Of a stretch of DNA of 64,000 nt, positions 35,135-43,646 are shown piece after piece. How positions within the stretch are numbered: the stretch's first letter is position 1; every line of letters starts with the position of its first letter. Below the pieces are notes generated by a model. The model did no database searches, was not told the origin of the DNA, and worked only from the letters and a program-made list of their open reading frames with translations. Origin of the DNA: Nitrospira sp. Its GTDB lineage: Bacteria; Nitrospirota; Nitrospiria; Nitrospirales; Nitrospiraceae. The stretch is from assembly GCA_018242765.1 (NCBI GenBank), contig JAFEBH010000011.1, positions 248,001 to 312,000 of the forward strand, in the 5' to 3' direction. Both the position numbers and the translations under genes were made by a program.

Positions 35135-37201
35135 ATGAGACTTCTTCTGAATACACGTTCAGCTTTCGTTGCACAGTGGGTGTGTCTTATCATGACGCTC
35201 TGTTGGAGTAGCGTGGTATTGGGGCATGATCCGGATGAACCGGAATTGGAAGTGCCGGAAATTGCCGTCGTCGGGGAAAAACCGGTAGCGGCTTCTTCTC
35301 AGCAGTTCATCCCAGATAAAGAAATTGTGCTTCAACCTCAAGGCCGTCCGGCTCAAGTGTTACGTCTGATTCCAGGGTTTGTCGCAGTGGAACATTCAGG
35401 GGGGGCGGGAAAGGCAGATCAATATTTTCTGCGCGGATTTGATGCCGATCATGGAACGGATATCGCGTTCTTTACGGATGGTATGCCGATCAATCTCCGG
35501 ACACATGCGCATGGGCAGGGGTATGCCGATCTCAATTTCATCATTCCCGAGACGATCGAAGGCATCGATGTCTCGAAGGGGGCGTATCTCCCGGAAATCG
35601 GGGATTTTGGGACAGCGGGGGCGATTAATTTCAAGACGAGGCAACTGGTGCAAGAAGGCATCGCGCAGGTCACTGGCGGCCAGTTCGATACGCAGCGGTA
35701 TCTGCTCATGTTTTCGCCGACAAAGGAGAAAGTTCGCACGCTGTTCGCCTTTGAAAATTACTACACGAACGGGCCCTTCGAAAACGACAATCGGTATCTG
35801 CGTACCAATGTGCTTGGGAAACTGACCACCAGCTTCGTCGGCAGAGACGAATTCAGCCTCAAAGGAACCTTTCAGAAATCCAAATGGAATGCTTCGGGGG
35901 AAATTCCCTTGCGGGCCGTGGATGCCGGCATGCTTGATCGTTTTGGGGCGATCGATCCGACGGAGGGCGGATCGACACTCAGGGCGACCGGTGTGATGAA
36001 CTACCACTATGATACGACGACCGAGGGCCAGTTCTTTGCCAATGCCTACGGCCAGTATTATCGACTGGATCTATATACGAACTTCACCTTTGCATTGAAC
36101 GATCCCGTGAATGGCGATGGGATTCAGCAAGCGGATCGACGCGTCATGTATGGGGGGGATATCGGGTACAAGCAACGCTGGGACTTGTGGGGAATCCCGA
36201 CCAGCGGGACGATCGGTGTTCAAGCGAGAGTGGATGATATTCGTCCTAGGCTGGGCACACAAACGAAACGAGCATCGACTAGTACGACGACGTACAGCGA
36301 CGTGCTTTCTGCTTCGTATGCCCCGTTCATCAAGGGAGAGATTCAACCGGCGTCGTGGGCGCGCTTGGTAGGAGGGCTGCGCTGGGAAACGCTGACCTTC
36401 GATGTGCATAATCTGTGTGCGACCTGTACGTTGCGACCGGATGGACGCACCGGTTCAGGGGTCCTCTTACCCAAGATGAGCATGATCCTGGGCCCTTGGG
36501 GCAATACAGAGTTTTTTGTCAATTATGGAGAGGGTTTCCATAGCAACGATGCGAGATCGACGGTGCAGGTAGGAAGTGCTCCACTTGCTCGGTCCAGGAA
36601 CTATGAGGTCGGTTTCCGGTCAAGACCCTGGGGAACGGAGGGGCTCGAGTTGACCGTTACGGCGTGGAGAATCGATCTTCAGTCGGAGCTTGTCTTTGTG
36701 GGGGACGAAGGAACGACGGAGATTCGCGGGCCGAGCAGGCGACAGGGATTTGAAGTCGCTGCCCGGGGTCAGCTCTGGGGACCGCTGTATGTGAACGGAA
36801 GCTTTACATGGGCGCAGGCCAAATTTCGCAGCGGCGATGCGATCCCATTAGCGCCTGAATTCACCGCCTATGGTGCGGCCATCTTGAAGTGGCCGGAAGG
36901 GCTGACTTCTCAACTGCAGGCGACGTATCTTGGGGGCAGGCCTCTGATCGAGGATCGGAGCATCAAGTCTCCTTCGTGGATCGTCTTCGACTGGTCTCAG
37001 CGCTATCACGTGCCGATCAAGTTGCCGCATGGTCGCCTGGAAGCGTTCTATTTTGTTCAGAATCTGTTCAATACGGACTGGGAGCAAGCAATCTTTGCGT
37101 TCGGGTCGAGGCTGCAGACCGAATCGGTCGGGGTCAATGGCATTCATTTCGTGCCCGGAAACCCACGCACATTCATGGGAGGAGTGGCGTGGCATTTTTA
37201 G
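35135..37201 (+). CDS. TonB-dependent outer membrane receptor, probably for metal or metal-chelate uptake
   Basis: 688 residues, normal for a small receptor. A signal peptide (FVAQWVCLIMTLCWSSVVLG) is followed by a plug domain at about residues 40-170: PQGRPAQVLRLIPGFV, then FLRGFDADHGTDIAFFTDG and NLRTHAHGQGYADLNF. The rest is a beta-barrel ending in an aromatic C-terminus (GVAWHF), the assembly signal for the BAM machine. The plug loop carries several histidines and aspartates near HGTD and HAHGQG that could contact a metal. Its position directly after nikR suggests nickel or a nickel chelate as substrate, powered by the TonB at 30127-31020; this is inference. Confidence 0.9.
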   Translation: MRLLLNTRSAFVAQWVCLIMTLCWSSVVLGHDPDEPELEVPEIAVVGEKPVAASSQQFIPDKEIVLQPQGRPAQVLRLIPGFVAVEHSGGAGKADQYFLRGFDADHGTDIAFFTDGMPINLRTHAHGQGYADLNFIIPETIEGIDVSKGAYLPEIGDFGTAGAINFKTRQLVQEGIAQVTGGQFDTQRYLLMFSPTKEKVRTLFAFENYYTNGPFENDNRYLRTNVLGKLTTSFVGRDEFSLKGTFQKSKWNASGEIPLRAVDAGMLDRFGAIDPTEGGSTLRATGVMNYHYDTTTEGQFFANAYGQYYRLDLYTNFTFALNDPVNGDGIQQADRRVMYGGDIGYKQRWDLWGIPTSGTIGVQARVDDIRPRLGTQTKRASTSTTTYSDVLSASYAPFIKGEIQPASWARLVGGLRWETLTFDVHNLCATCTLRPDGRTGSGVLLPKMSMILGPWGNTEFFVNYGEGFHSNDARSTVQVGSAPLARSRNYEVGFRSRPWGTEGLELTVTAWRIDLQSELVFVGDEGTTEIRGPSRRQGFEVAARGQLWGPLYVNGSFTWAQAKFRSGDAIPLAPEFTAYGAAILKWPEGLTSQLQATYLGGRPLIEDRSIKSPSWIVFDWSQRYHVPIKLPHGRLEAFYFVQNLFNTDWEQAIFAFGSRLQTESVGVNGIHFVPGNPRTFMGGVAWHF

Positions 37202-37291
37202 CTGCTTCGGCGGCTGGGGGATGACGAGTGTTGAACGAAGAATTGGAAGATCCGGCCACCCGAACTTAACATTCATACGCCATCTCATCGT

Positions 37292-37921
37292 ATGCCACTG
37301 ATTCTTACGCCAGACTACTTCAATCGTCCAACCTTGACGGTTGCTCGTTCTCTCATTGGAAAGCATTTGGTCCGTGAGATGAAACAGGGAGCGGTCGTTG
37401 GAAAAATCATCGAAGTAGAGGCCTATGTCGGTACGAAAGACAAGGCCTGTCATGCATCGAAGGGGCGGACGGCAAGGACAGAGATCCTCTTCGGTCCCCC
37501 GGGGATATCGTATGTCTATTTGATCTACGGTATGTATCACATGCTGAATGTTGTGACGGAACAGGTAGACTTTCCCGCCGCTGTGCTGATCCGAGCGATT
37601 GAGGTCGACGGGAAATTGATTGATGGTCCTGGCAAGCTCTGCCGCGAGTTGGGCATTGACCGGTCATTGCATCAGATCGATATGACAGAGGGACGATCCA
37701 TCTGGTTTGAAGATCGAGGATCAAGGGTCACCAGCAAGAAGATCGGAACGTTTCCACGAATCGGTGTGGACTATGCAGGAGTGTGGGCGAAAAAACCTTG
37801 GCGGTTCCGATTAATCGAGGAGGGTCGTGTGACAAGCCGTTGGGGTAGGAAAGACAAAGAAGAGGGGAAGTCCCTCCAAAGGACTTCCCCCAGCTCTATC
37901 TCATCTTCGAACACTGGTTAA
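37292..37921 (+). CDS. 3-methyladenine DNA glycosylase, AAG/MPG type
   Basis: A 209-residue monofunctional glycosylase that removes alkylated purines (3-methyladenine, hypoxanthine) from DNA. It carries the family blocks LARSLIGKHLVRE-like ARSLIGKHLVRE, the catalytic glutamate in KIIEVEAYVGTKDKACH, and RTARTEILFGPPGISYVYL-type sequence followed by YGMYHMLNVV. A conserved late LIDGPGKLCRELGI segment is present. The last 20 codons run into a hairpin (37864-37890), so the true C-terminus is probably an extension of the usual family end. Its stop codon overlaps that of the convergent gene at 37918-38283 in a TTAA. Confidence 0.93.
   Translation: MPLILTPDYFNRPTLTVARSLIGKHLVREMKQGAVVGKIIEVEAYVGTKDKACHASKGRTARTEILFGPPGISYVYLIYGMYHMLNVVTEQVDFPAAVLIRAIEVDGKLIDGPGKLCRELGIDRSLHQIDMTEGRSIWFEDRGSRVTSKKIGTFPRIGVDYAGVWAKKPWRFRLIEEGRVTSRWGRKDKEEGKSLQRTSPSSISSSNTG
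37864..37890. terminator. Hairpin terminator inside the end of the glycosylase gene
   Basis: A perfect 10-base stem, GGGGAAGTCC against GGACTTCCCC, with a seven-base loop (CTCCAAA). On the minus strand it is followed by a T-rich stretch (TCTTCTTTGTCTTT), so it probably terminates the 37918-38283 gene. On the plus strand it lies within the last codons of the glycosylase and has no T-run. Confidence 0.65.
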
Positions 37922-38283
37922 TCGATTTTTCGATCGCCGGTGATCTTGGTCGCGGAGGTTACCGGTGGGGCAATCGTGATTTGCGGTCCCTCCACATGTG
38001 GAAGTCTGCCGGCTCCCTGTCCCTCGGTGATTCGCGCATTGTCGGTTTTTGTCAATTTCTGCTCAGCGTTCTTTACTGAGTCCGCGGACTTCAACAGTGT
38101 GGAGGACCCATGTGCATCCAACTGCCCGGGATCGTTGGCCGTCGGCTGGCCGTTCACGGGACTTCCCGAGTTTTTCATCGGATAGCCTTCATGTTTGGGG
38201 AGCAGCGCTGGGTTGGCTGAAGCCATGGAAAGACCGAACAGGACTGCGGAGGCTGTGGCAACTACAGCAGTGACAAGTTTCAT
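37918..38283 (-). CDS. Small secreted protein of unknown function
   Basis: 121 residues from the ATG at 38283, preceded by AAAGGGAGAA; the frame extends further upstream but that part looks non-coding. A signal peptide (VVATASAVLFGLSMASA) is followed by a hydrophilic, probably disordered chain rich in Gly, Asn, Thr and Pro (KNSGSPVNGQPTANDPGQLD) and ending ITIAPPVTSATKITGDRKID. No family recognised. It is convergent with the DNA glycosylase gene, sharing four bases at the stop codons. A hairpin at 37864-37890 probably ends its transcript. Confidence 0.7.
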   Translation of the reverse strand: MKLVTAVVATASAVLFGLSMASANPALLPKHEGYPMKNSGSPVNGQPTANDPGQLDAHGSSTLLKSADSVKNAEQKLTKTDNARITEGQGAGRLPHVEGPQITIAPPVTSATKITGDRKID

Positions 38284-38480
38284 ACCCGTTCTCCCTTTAA
38301 GATAGAAGAGTGAATGACGTTCACAACCTGACTGAGTCTCATCGAACGCAACGATACCGGTTGAATCATAGCGATGGTTGGCTAATTCTGTCAAACACAC
38401 CAAGTCTGTTCAAACCGTCCGTTTCGCATCGTCGGGGTATCAAGAGCCGCTCAAGGGTGAATCGGGGTGAATGGTACGGG

Positions 38481-40304
38481 TCAACCTGGACGGCGGGGAG
38501 GCCGCCGACCTCGTCCACGGTGGCGGAATGCTGGACCACGACTGACACCAGGAAGGCGGATTGTGACGGTGGTGCCTTCACCGGGAGCACTCCCGATCGC
38601 AATCGTTCCATGGTGTTCCTCGATGATTTTCTTGACGCTGGGCAATCCTAATCCGATGCCAGAACGTTTGGTCGTAAAAAATGGTTCGAAGACTTTATCC
38701 ACGATTTCAGCCGGGATTGGTACCCCGTTATTCTTGATCAGAATCTGCACCTCGAATCCTCGCCCGGCCCGATGTTGTGTGACGGCAATGGTGAGGTGGC
38801 CACCCGGAGACATGGCCTCACAGGCGTTGCGGAAAATGCTCAAGAAGGCTTGCTGGAGCTTCGCTTCATCTCCACGCACTGGGGCGATGACATTGGCGTA
38901 CTCTTTCGCCACTTGAATGCGGGTCGCTTCAAGGTCGGTGCCGACCACCACCAACGCGCTCTCGAGCACTTCCGGAATTCGGCAGAGATGTCGATTCAGC
39001 TCGAGCGGCTTGGCAAAGTCCAGAATCTCGTTGAGGATCGCTTCGATCCGAATCAAGTCGCGCATGGCGTTTTCCACCCGCGTTTGGGGATCGAAATCGA
39101 GGATCCCTTCGCCGGTCACTTCTTCCAATTGCGAGCGAATAGACGCCAAGGGTTCTCGGATCTCCGTCGCCAAGAACGCGCTGAACTCCCCGATTGCCGA
39201 TTGGCGTTCTTGCTTTCTGATACTCGGCTCCGACGGTACCGACGAAACTAGTTGAGGACTTGGCTCCCCAACCTCAGCGGGCGGCATCGGGGCAGGAGCT
39301 TGAGGTGTCGGTGTCTGCAAGAGGTCAGCAAGTTTGACGATCGTGGGCTCCAGCGTGCGGGCATCCGTCGTTTGATAGCGTTCGGATTCCTTGGCCCCCA
39401 GTGTTAATGTGCCACCGACTTGTCCCTTGACGAAAAATGGAATGACGAGGGAGGACTGAAATCGGTCCTTATAGAGGTGTTTATGATCAAGAAAACGACC
39501 TTGGGTGGAAGCCAGATCATGATCCACACGGGGTTTCCGATGGCGTACGGCCCATCCGGCTGCAGAGCTGTCCAGTGTCAGGCGTTGGCCGGGCTTGAGA
39601 TCTTTCTTCGTGTCGCGTTGATCAGGTTTTCCATCACTGACGACGCCCAAGACCTCCACATTCCCGGCCAGCGGGTCGTAGTAGCAGGCCCAAGCCCGGT
39701 CGTAGGCCACGGATTGGTTGGCTTCCACGAGGATGGCCTCAACCTTGGCTTGGAGCTCAGGCGAGAAGTGTTTAATCAGGGGCGGAAACAAGTCGCCTCC
39801 GGTCGGTTGGGGAGGAGCTGCTTCCTGTGTCACGTAGGGACGGCTGAGGACCACGGCGGTGTTGAACAGTCCTTCGCGATCCAAGGCCTTGGTCATCCCC
39901 TCACACATCTGTTCCAACTGCGCTCGGTCTTTTTTGGAAAAGGCAGCCCCTTCTTTCCTGCCGATCACGAGACACCCGTAGACACGATTGAGATGGCGCA
40001 GCGAAATGACGAGCAAGGACTTGGCGCCGGGGGTAATCAGCCGCAGGCGAACGGTGCGTCCACTGTCGGGCTCGGCTGTGTTTGGGGTCAGGGCTGCGAC
40101 ACGTTGTGTAGACAGTGTACGAAGAATGGCCTGAACATCCCGAGGTGTAAATCCACGTGAGGCATGCTCGACGAGCGGGCCGTTTTCCTGATGGAAGATC
40201 GCCGCCAGGACAGAGTCTGTGCCAAGCTCATTCAGCGCGGCATTCAGCGTCCGTTGAAGAAGCGTTTCCGGTGCTGGTTTCGGTTGAGGAGTCGCCGTGG
40301 TCAT
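38481..40304 (-). CDS. GAF-domain sensor histidine kinase lacking the phospho-acceptor histidine
   Basis: About 607 residues from the ATG at 40304 (AGGA four bases upstream). There is no membrane helix. The first 150 residues resemble a GAF-like sensor. A second GAF domain spans about residues 160-330 (AYDRAWACYYDPLAGNVEVL, DHKHLYKDRFQSSLVIPFF). The dimerisation box then reads SAFLATEIREPLASIRSQ, where Thr380 (codon 39165-39167) sits where the histidine of H-E-I-R-N-P-L belongs. The ATPase domain keeps FRNACEAM, KNNGVPIP, FEPFFTTKRSGIGLGL and the last glycines. It can probably bind ATP but cannot autophosphorylate in the usual way. It may be an allosteric partner of another kinase. Confidence 0.85.
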   Translation of the reverse strand: MTTATPQPKPAPETLLQRTLNAALNELGTDSVLAAIFHQENGPLVEHASRGFTPRDVQAILRTLSTQRVAALTPNTAEPDSGRTVRLRLITPGAKSLLVISLRHLNRVYGCLVIGRKEGAAFSKKDRAQLEQMCEGMTKALDREGLFNTAVVLSRPYVTQEAAPPQPTGGDLFPPLIKHFSPELQAKVEAILVEANQSVAYDRAWACYYDPLAGNVEVLGVVSDGKPDQRDTKKDLKPGQRLTLDSSAAGWAVRHRKPRVDHDLASTQGRFLDHKHLYKDRFQSSLVIPFFVKGQVGGTLTLGAKESERYQTTDARTLEPTIVKLADLLQTPTPQAPAPMPPAEVGEPSPQLVSSVPSEPSIRKQERQSAIGEFSAFLATEIREPLASIRSQLEEVTGEGILDFDPQTRVENAMRDLIRIEAILNEILDFAKPLELNRHLCRIPEVLESALVVVGTDLEATRIQVAKEYANVIAPVRGDEAKLQQAFLSIFRNACEAMSPGGHLTIAVTQHRAGRGFEVQILIKNNGVPIPAEIVDKVFEPFFTTKRSGIGLGLPSVKKIIEEHHGTIAIGSAPGEGTTVTIRLPGVSRGPAFRHRGRGRRPPRRPG

Positions 40305-40485
40305 ACGTCCTAGTGTAAGCGAGGGCATTGTAGCCGGATCGGAGGCGAATAGCTACTCTCCGTCATGATCTTGGGCAGTTGTGACACGTGAGGTCTTGTG
40401 TGGGCATAGGCACAAAGCAACACCCCAACTGTAAGAGGAGAAATATCCGGGGAACGGTTACATCGGGAGGGGGTGTCTCTGTACA

Positions 40486-41202
40486 TCAATCTTCGATAAG
40501 GTACACATGATGAGCAGTGATCGGTTTCTCCTTCCGGCAACCTTCCATTGATCGTCTCCATAGTACCTTAAGCGTTCTAACCAAGAAAGAAGTGCTCCAG
40601 GTTGGAGGAGTGCTCTTAATGGGAGTTCTCTTCGGCATGTTCATTTTTCTTTCAGAGCGACTGTTATATAGGTCTATGACAAACTGTTCGTACTTTCTGT
40701 CGTCAAAGCGACTATGATATTTGGCTAATTCAGGCAGTGCATCCAGTCGATAAATTCCCTCCAAGTCAATCAGGCTCGGCTGGTTTTTGTACCGCATCAC
40801 ATGGTAAGGGCTGAATTGGTAAGTGAAATATCCAGTCTTTAGGCTTTTCCCCTGAATTAAACTGTAGAAGCGATGCTCCCATGGTCTTCTCCAGTAGCGA
40901 GTACAATGACTTGTCGCATAACCGCGACATATTCCTTTATGAAAAATGAGCCCAGTTAAGGCTGGAGTAGTTTGCTCATCATAAAATCCGACGTCAAGTC
41001 CTGTCAGAATATTGTCTCTCCTGATGTAGGTCGTATTCCACACTTTCAAGTACATTGACCCGGATGTGGAGCCAATCGATTTTGCCGGAGTCTTTAGTAC
41101 CCATCGGCAATGATCTTGTCCATCCAGCCATAAGATCGTCTCTTTCACTACCTCAAGACTTCTTATGTCAAAATCGGTCAGCTGAAGAACCTTGCAGTTC
41201 AT
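40486..41202 (-). CDS. Unknown protein with a kinase-like pattern, paired with radical SAM gene
   Basis: 238 residues. The central part reads SMYLKVWN, then NILTGLDVGFYDEQ and LIFHKGICRGYA. Later come YQFSPYHVMRYKNQP and SLIDLEGIYRLD. The lysine after a beta strand, and a late D-L-E-G in the place of a DFG-type metal site, resemble protein/sugar kinase folds. The match is only by eye and a kinase call is not safe. The C-terminus is basic. The region is visibly more AT-rich than its surroundings. It lies 142 bases downstream of the radical SAM gene (41344-42462) on the same strand; the two may form one pathway. No clear ribosome binding site. Confidence 0.55.
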   Translation of the reverse strand: MNCKVLQLTDFDIRSLEVVKETILWLDGQDHCRWVLKTPAKSIGSTSGSMYLKVWNTTYIRRDNILTGLDVGFYDEQTTPALTGLIFHKGICRGYATSHCTRYWRRPWEHRFYSLIQGKSLKTGYFTYQFSPYHVMRYKNQPSLIDLEGIYRLDALPELAKYHSRFDDRKYEQFVIDLYNSRSERKMNMPKRTPIKSTPPTWSTSFLVRTLKVLWRRSMEGCRKEKPITAHHVYLIED

Positions 41203-41343
41203 TAGTGTCCAGCATGGGTAGTGCCAAACCGTGCGTCTAACCTGAAAATTATACGACGGGTTATGAATTCTGAAGCCGTTCTCTTCAGTGCAAGCAGACG
41301 AGATGTAAAGGGGGGAGCGCTACTCTCAACTGGTGATAGAAAC

Positions 41344-42462
41344 TTAATTGACTGCACCGTACAACTTCCGGCTCGGAGCATGTGCTTCGACACGCTGGTC
41401 ATATCCACAGTGGCAATTGGGACAATTTAAGGCAAAGGCGTCTCGAGCTGCACGATGATGCTCAGGTGTAAACAGCAACTCAGCGAGCCGTTTCTCATGG
41501 AGATTGCCGAGTCTAAACGTCACATAGCACATTTGCACGGTTCCATCAGCCCCTATCCATATGAGCCGATATTTCGTGCAGGGCACTTTCATCTCTGATT
41601 TCTTGAGCAGCCAATCCGGAATCGAACGAAGCGCCAAAACAGACTGAATAATCATCTCGGGCCGAACGCACTTAAGTCGCACAAGTTCCTGGGTGATTGT
41701 TTCAATTTCGGACCGGTTCGCGCTATCAAACTGGAGTTCGCAATTTGGTCCCTCATTGAAATAAGGGAGCGAGTAGTGAATCAAGTTGACCCCGATCGGC
41801 GTGATATGGCGTTCCGCAAATTTCCAAACCTCTTCTAATGCTGCAAGATTGCAAGTTGGCCTCATCAATAACCAACTAGTGGCCAAGTTGAGGCTCATGC
41901 CATAGCGGTCGCGGGCATAGGTCACACCAGCTTCTACCTGCATGAAACTACCTTTTCTTTGGACATAGGCGTCGTAATGTTTCCCTGCCCCATAGAACCC
42001 CAAGCTCATATCCCTCAACCCTGCAGCATACAATTCATCTATATGCTTTTTGAGTAAAAGGCCGTTCGTTGTCACCCAAGGTTTCAGTCCCAACTTCAAC
42101 GAGTACTCGACGATGCGAGGGAGATCTGGATGGAGGAGTGGTTCGCCGCCATAGAGCCTTATGCTCCAGATTCCCAGTTTTTTTGCATCATCCAAAAGAT
42201 TCTTTACGATTGGCCATGATAGGCTTTGTCCACGCATGAAATCGCGACCATAATTGCACCCGATACATCGCAGATTGCACCCTGCAGTTAATGTGACAAA
42301 TATCGACTGTGGATCAGCTCGAATAATGTGCGGTACCACTTGTGCGACCGAATGGCGCAACTGATCAGCCTTTTTGTCGGTATCAAGGAGCCATGCACGC
42401 ATCTGGGGAGAATGTTTGAAGATTGGGGCAGCTAAGTTTCTGAGGTGGCTCCTGAACGTCAT
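41344..42462 (-). CDS. Radical SAM protein with C-terminal cysteine cluster
   Basis: 372 residues. The radical SAM iron-sulfur motif is TLTAGCNLRCIGCNYG (C-x3-C-x2-C) at about residues 60-70. It is followed by the SAM-binding GGEPLLHPDLP and TTNGLLL segments of a TIM-barrel. Near the C-terminus, CTKYRLIWIGADGTVQMC and CPNCHCG give a SPASM-like auxiliary cluster, as in enzymes that modify peptides or proteins. The substrate is unknown. The gene is AT-richer than its neighbours and is followed by an unknown gene (40486-41202), suggesting a transferred two-gene unit. No precursor peptide gene was identified next to it. Confidence 0.85.
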   Translation of the reverse strand: MTFRSHLRNLAAPIFKHSPQMRAWLLDTDKKADQLRHSVAQVVPHIIRADPQSIFVTLTAGCNLRCIGCNYGRDFMRGQSLSWPIVKNLLDDAKKLGIWSIRLYGGEPLLHPDLPRIVEYSLKLGLKPWVTTNGLLLKKHIDELYAAGLRDMSLGFYGAGKHYDAYVQRKGSFMQVEAGVTYARDRYGMSLNLATSWLLMRPTCNLAALEEVWKFAERHITPIGVNLIHYSLPYFNEGPNCELQFDSANRSEIETITQELVRLKCVRPEMIIQSVLALRSIPDWLLKKSEMKVPCTKYRLIWIGADGTVQMCYVTFRLGNLHEKRLAELLFTPEHHRAARDAFALNCPNCHCGYDQRVEAHAPSRKLYGAVN

Positions 42463-43040
42463 TCAATGCCTCAACACAATAATCTGCATAATCTGTGACT
42501 GCCGGGAGAATTGATTCACCCTAGCGTAGGTCTCTGAGCTTCCTCGATTATTGTCGTTTTCCTGATTCGGTGGATTGTGCTGCAATCAGCGTATGAAGTG
42601 GATCGCATTCGGTAGCTCCCCACCGTCCGTTACATGGTGAAGAATCTATATCTGGCCGAAGTGAGAGCTGAGGATTGCTCGTGAGAAGATGAGCCATCAA
42701 CTCAACAGCGAGGCAGATACTTATGCGGATCAATATACTCTTGTGCTGGAGCATGGTACAACACAGAGCGAGAGGGGGCGCGACGATCGCGGCGGTCGGG
42801 GGGACTGAGCCACCGCTCTTTTCGACTAAGGATCGGTTTCTGTGCTCTAGAAAAGGTCTGACCAATCTTAGATCGTGATTAAGCAGTGTACAAGACCATG
42901 AAGATTGTGACGGGTCTCAAATTGATGTGCTGAAGTATCTAGCCCTTGCCGACCTGCATGAGTGTTCCGTAATAAAAATGATAAACCCCAGCGATGGCAT
43001 TTCGGCCGAGCCGATCTCATCAGTTGCCAACGTCTTCGGC
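42463..43040. other. Intergenic stretch with no supported gene
   Basis: About 580 bases. A minus-strand frame (42548-42865) includes a hydrophobic start (ILIRISICLAVELMAHLL), but no ribosome binding site precedes any of its ATGs and it matches nothing I know. It is not called. The radical SAM gene promoter should be in the left part. No tRNA or repeats seen. Confidence 0.4.
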
Positions 43041-43556
43041 TCAGTCCCGTGGCATTTTGTCGGGGTCGAGCTCAACCAACCGTAAGCGGCCGTTGCCGAT
43101 ATGGTCGGTCTTATAAATACGCGAACCGATCTGGATGGTCCCAATCAGAAGATTGCCGGTGATCACAAATGTAAAGTCGCCTTGTACGGGCGGTCTGAAG
43201 GTTCCACGGATAACAGAGGTGTCGTTGATCCGAGAGACCGTGGAGGAGACGTCAAGCTCGGGGCTTGCATTGTCAAAGAGTTCAATGGTGATTCGGGGAA
43301 GGGGTCTGGCTCCTGCATCTTTGAGAATTTTGAGGAGAGAAAGGTCGAGCTCAATTTCTCGATCGCGGAGCATCCACGGCTTTCTCGATATCGGAGGCTG
43401 GGCAATAGGGGGAGGATTCAGAGCCGTGTGCCACAAGCCCTTTGGGCCGGACTGCTCACCGGCCCATACCATCTGGCCGACCAGGCAACTCAACGCGATG
43501 GCAAGGGGAAGAAGTCGGAATCCTCGAACCGCTGAACGTTTTCTCGAGTCATGCAT
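43041..43556 (-). CDS. Secreted protein resembling the propeptide of the adjacent metalloprotease
   Basis: 171 residues with an N-terminal signal peptide (LLPLAIALSCLVGQMVWAG). The mature part follows the same plan as residues 110-185 of the protease at 43647-45215. First comes an ITIELFDNASPELDVSS segment (protease VSLDLFDTGTRTLELDE). Then come FTFVITGNLLIGTIQIGSRIYK (protease DVTLAVRGKKMAGTIVSGQRLYK) and RLRLVELDPDKMPRD (protease RHRLVEVDEDSMPPD). No catalytic zinc motif is present. Because the matched part is the protease's pro-region, this stand-alone copy could act as an inhibitor or folding aid. That is inference from sequence and position. Confidence 0.75.
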   Translation of the reverse strand: MHDSRKRSAVRGFRLLPLAIALSCLVGQMVWAGEQSGPKGLWHTALNPPPIAQPPISRKPWMLRDREIELDLSLLKILKDAGARPLPRITIELFDNASPELDVSSTVSRINDTSVIRGTFRPPVQGDFTFVITGNLLIGTIQIGSRIYKTDHIGNGRLRLVELDPDKMPRD

Positions 43557-43646
43557 TGTGAGGCTTTACCTCAGGATCAATCGATGATGTCAGTTGGCAT
43601 CAAGACAGAGAGGACCAGTGTTTGATCCTCCCTGTCTCCTATTCAA

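Noticed and set aside
35396..36007. Minus-strand 203-codon frame inside the TonB-dependent receptor gene
   Set aside because: The plus strand encodes a full receptor with plug and barrel. The antisense frame is a byproduct of codon bias.
42548..42865. Minus-strand 105-codon frame between radical SAM and propeptide-like genes
   Set aside because: No ribosome binding site at any ATG and no family resemblance. The hydrophobic stretch alone is not enough.
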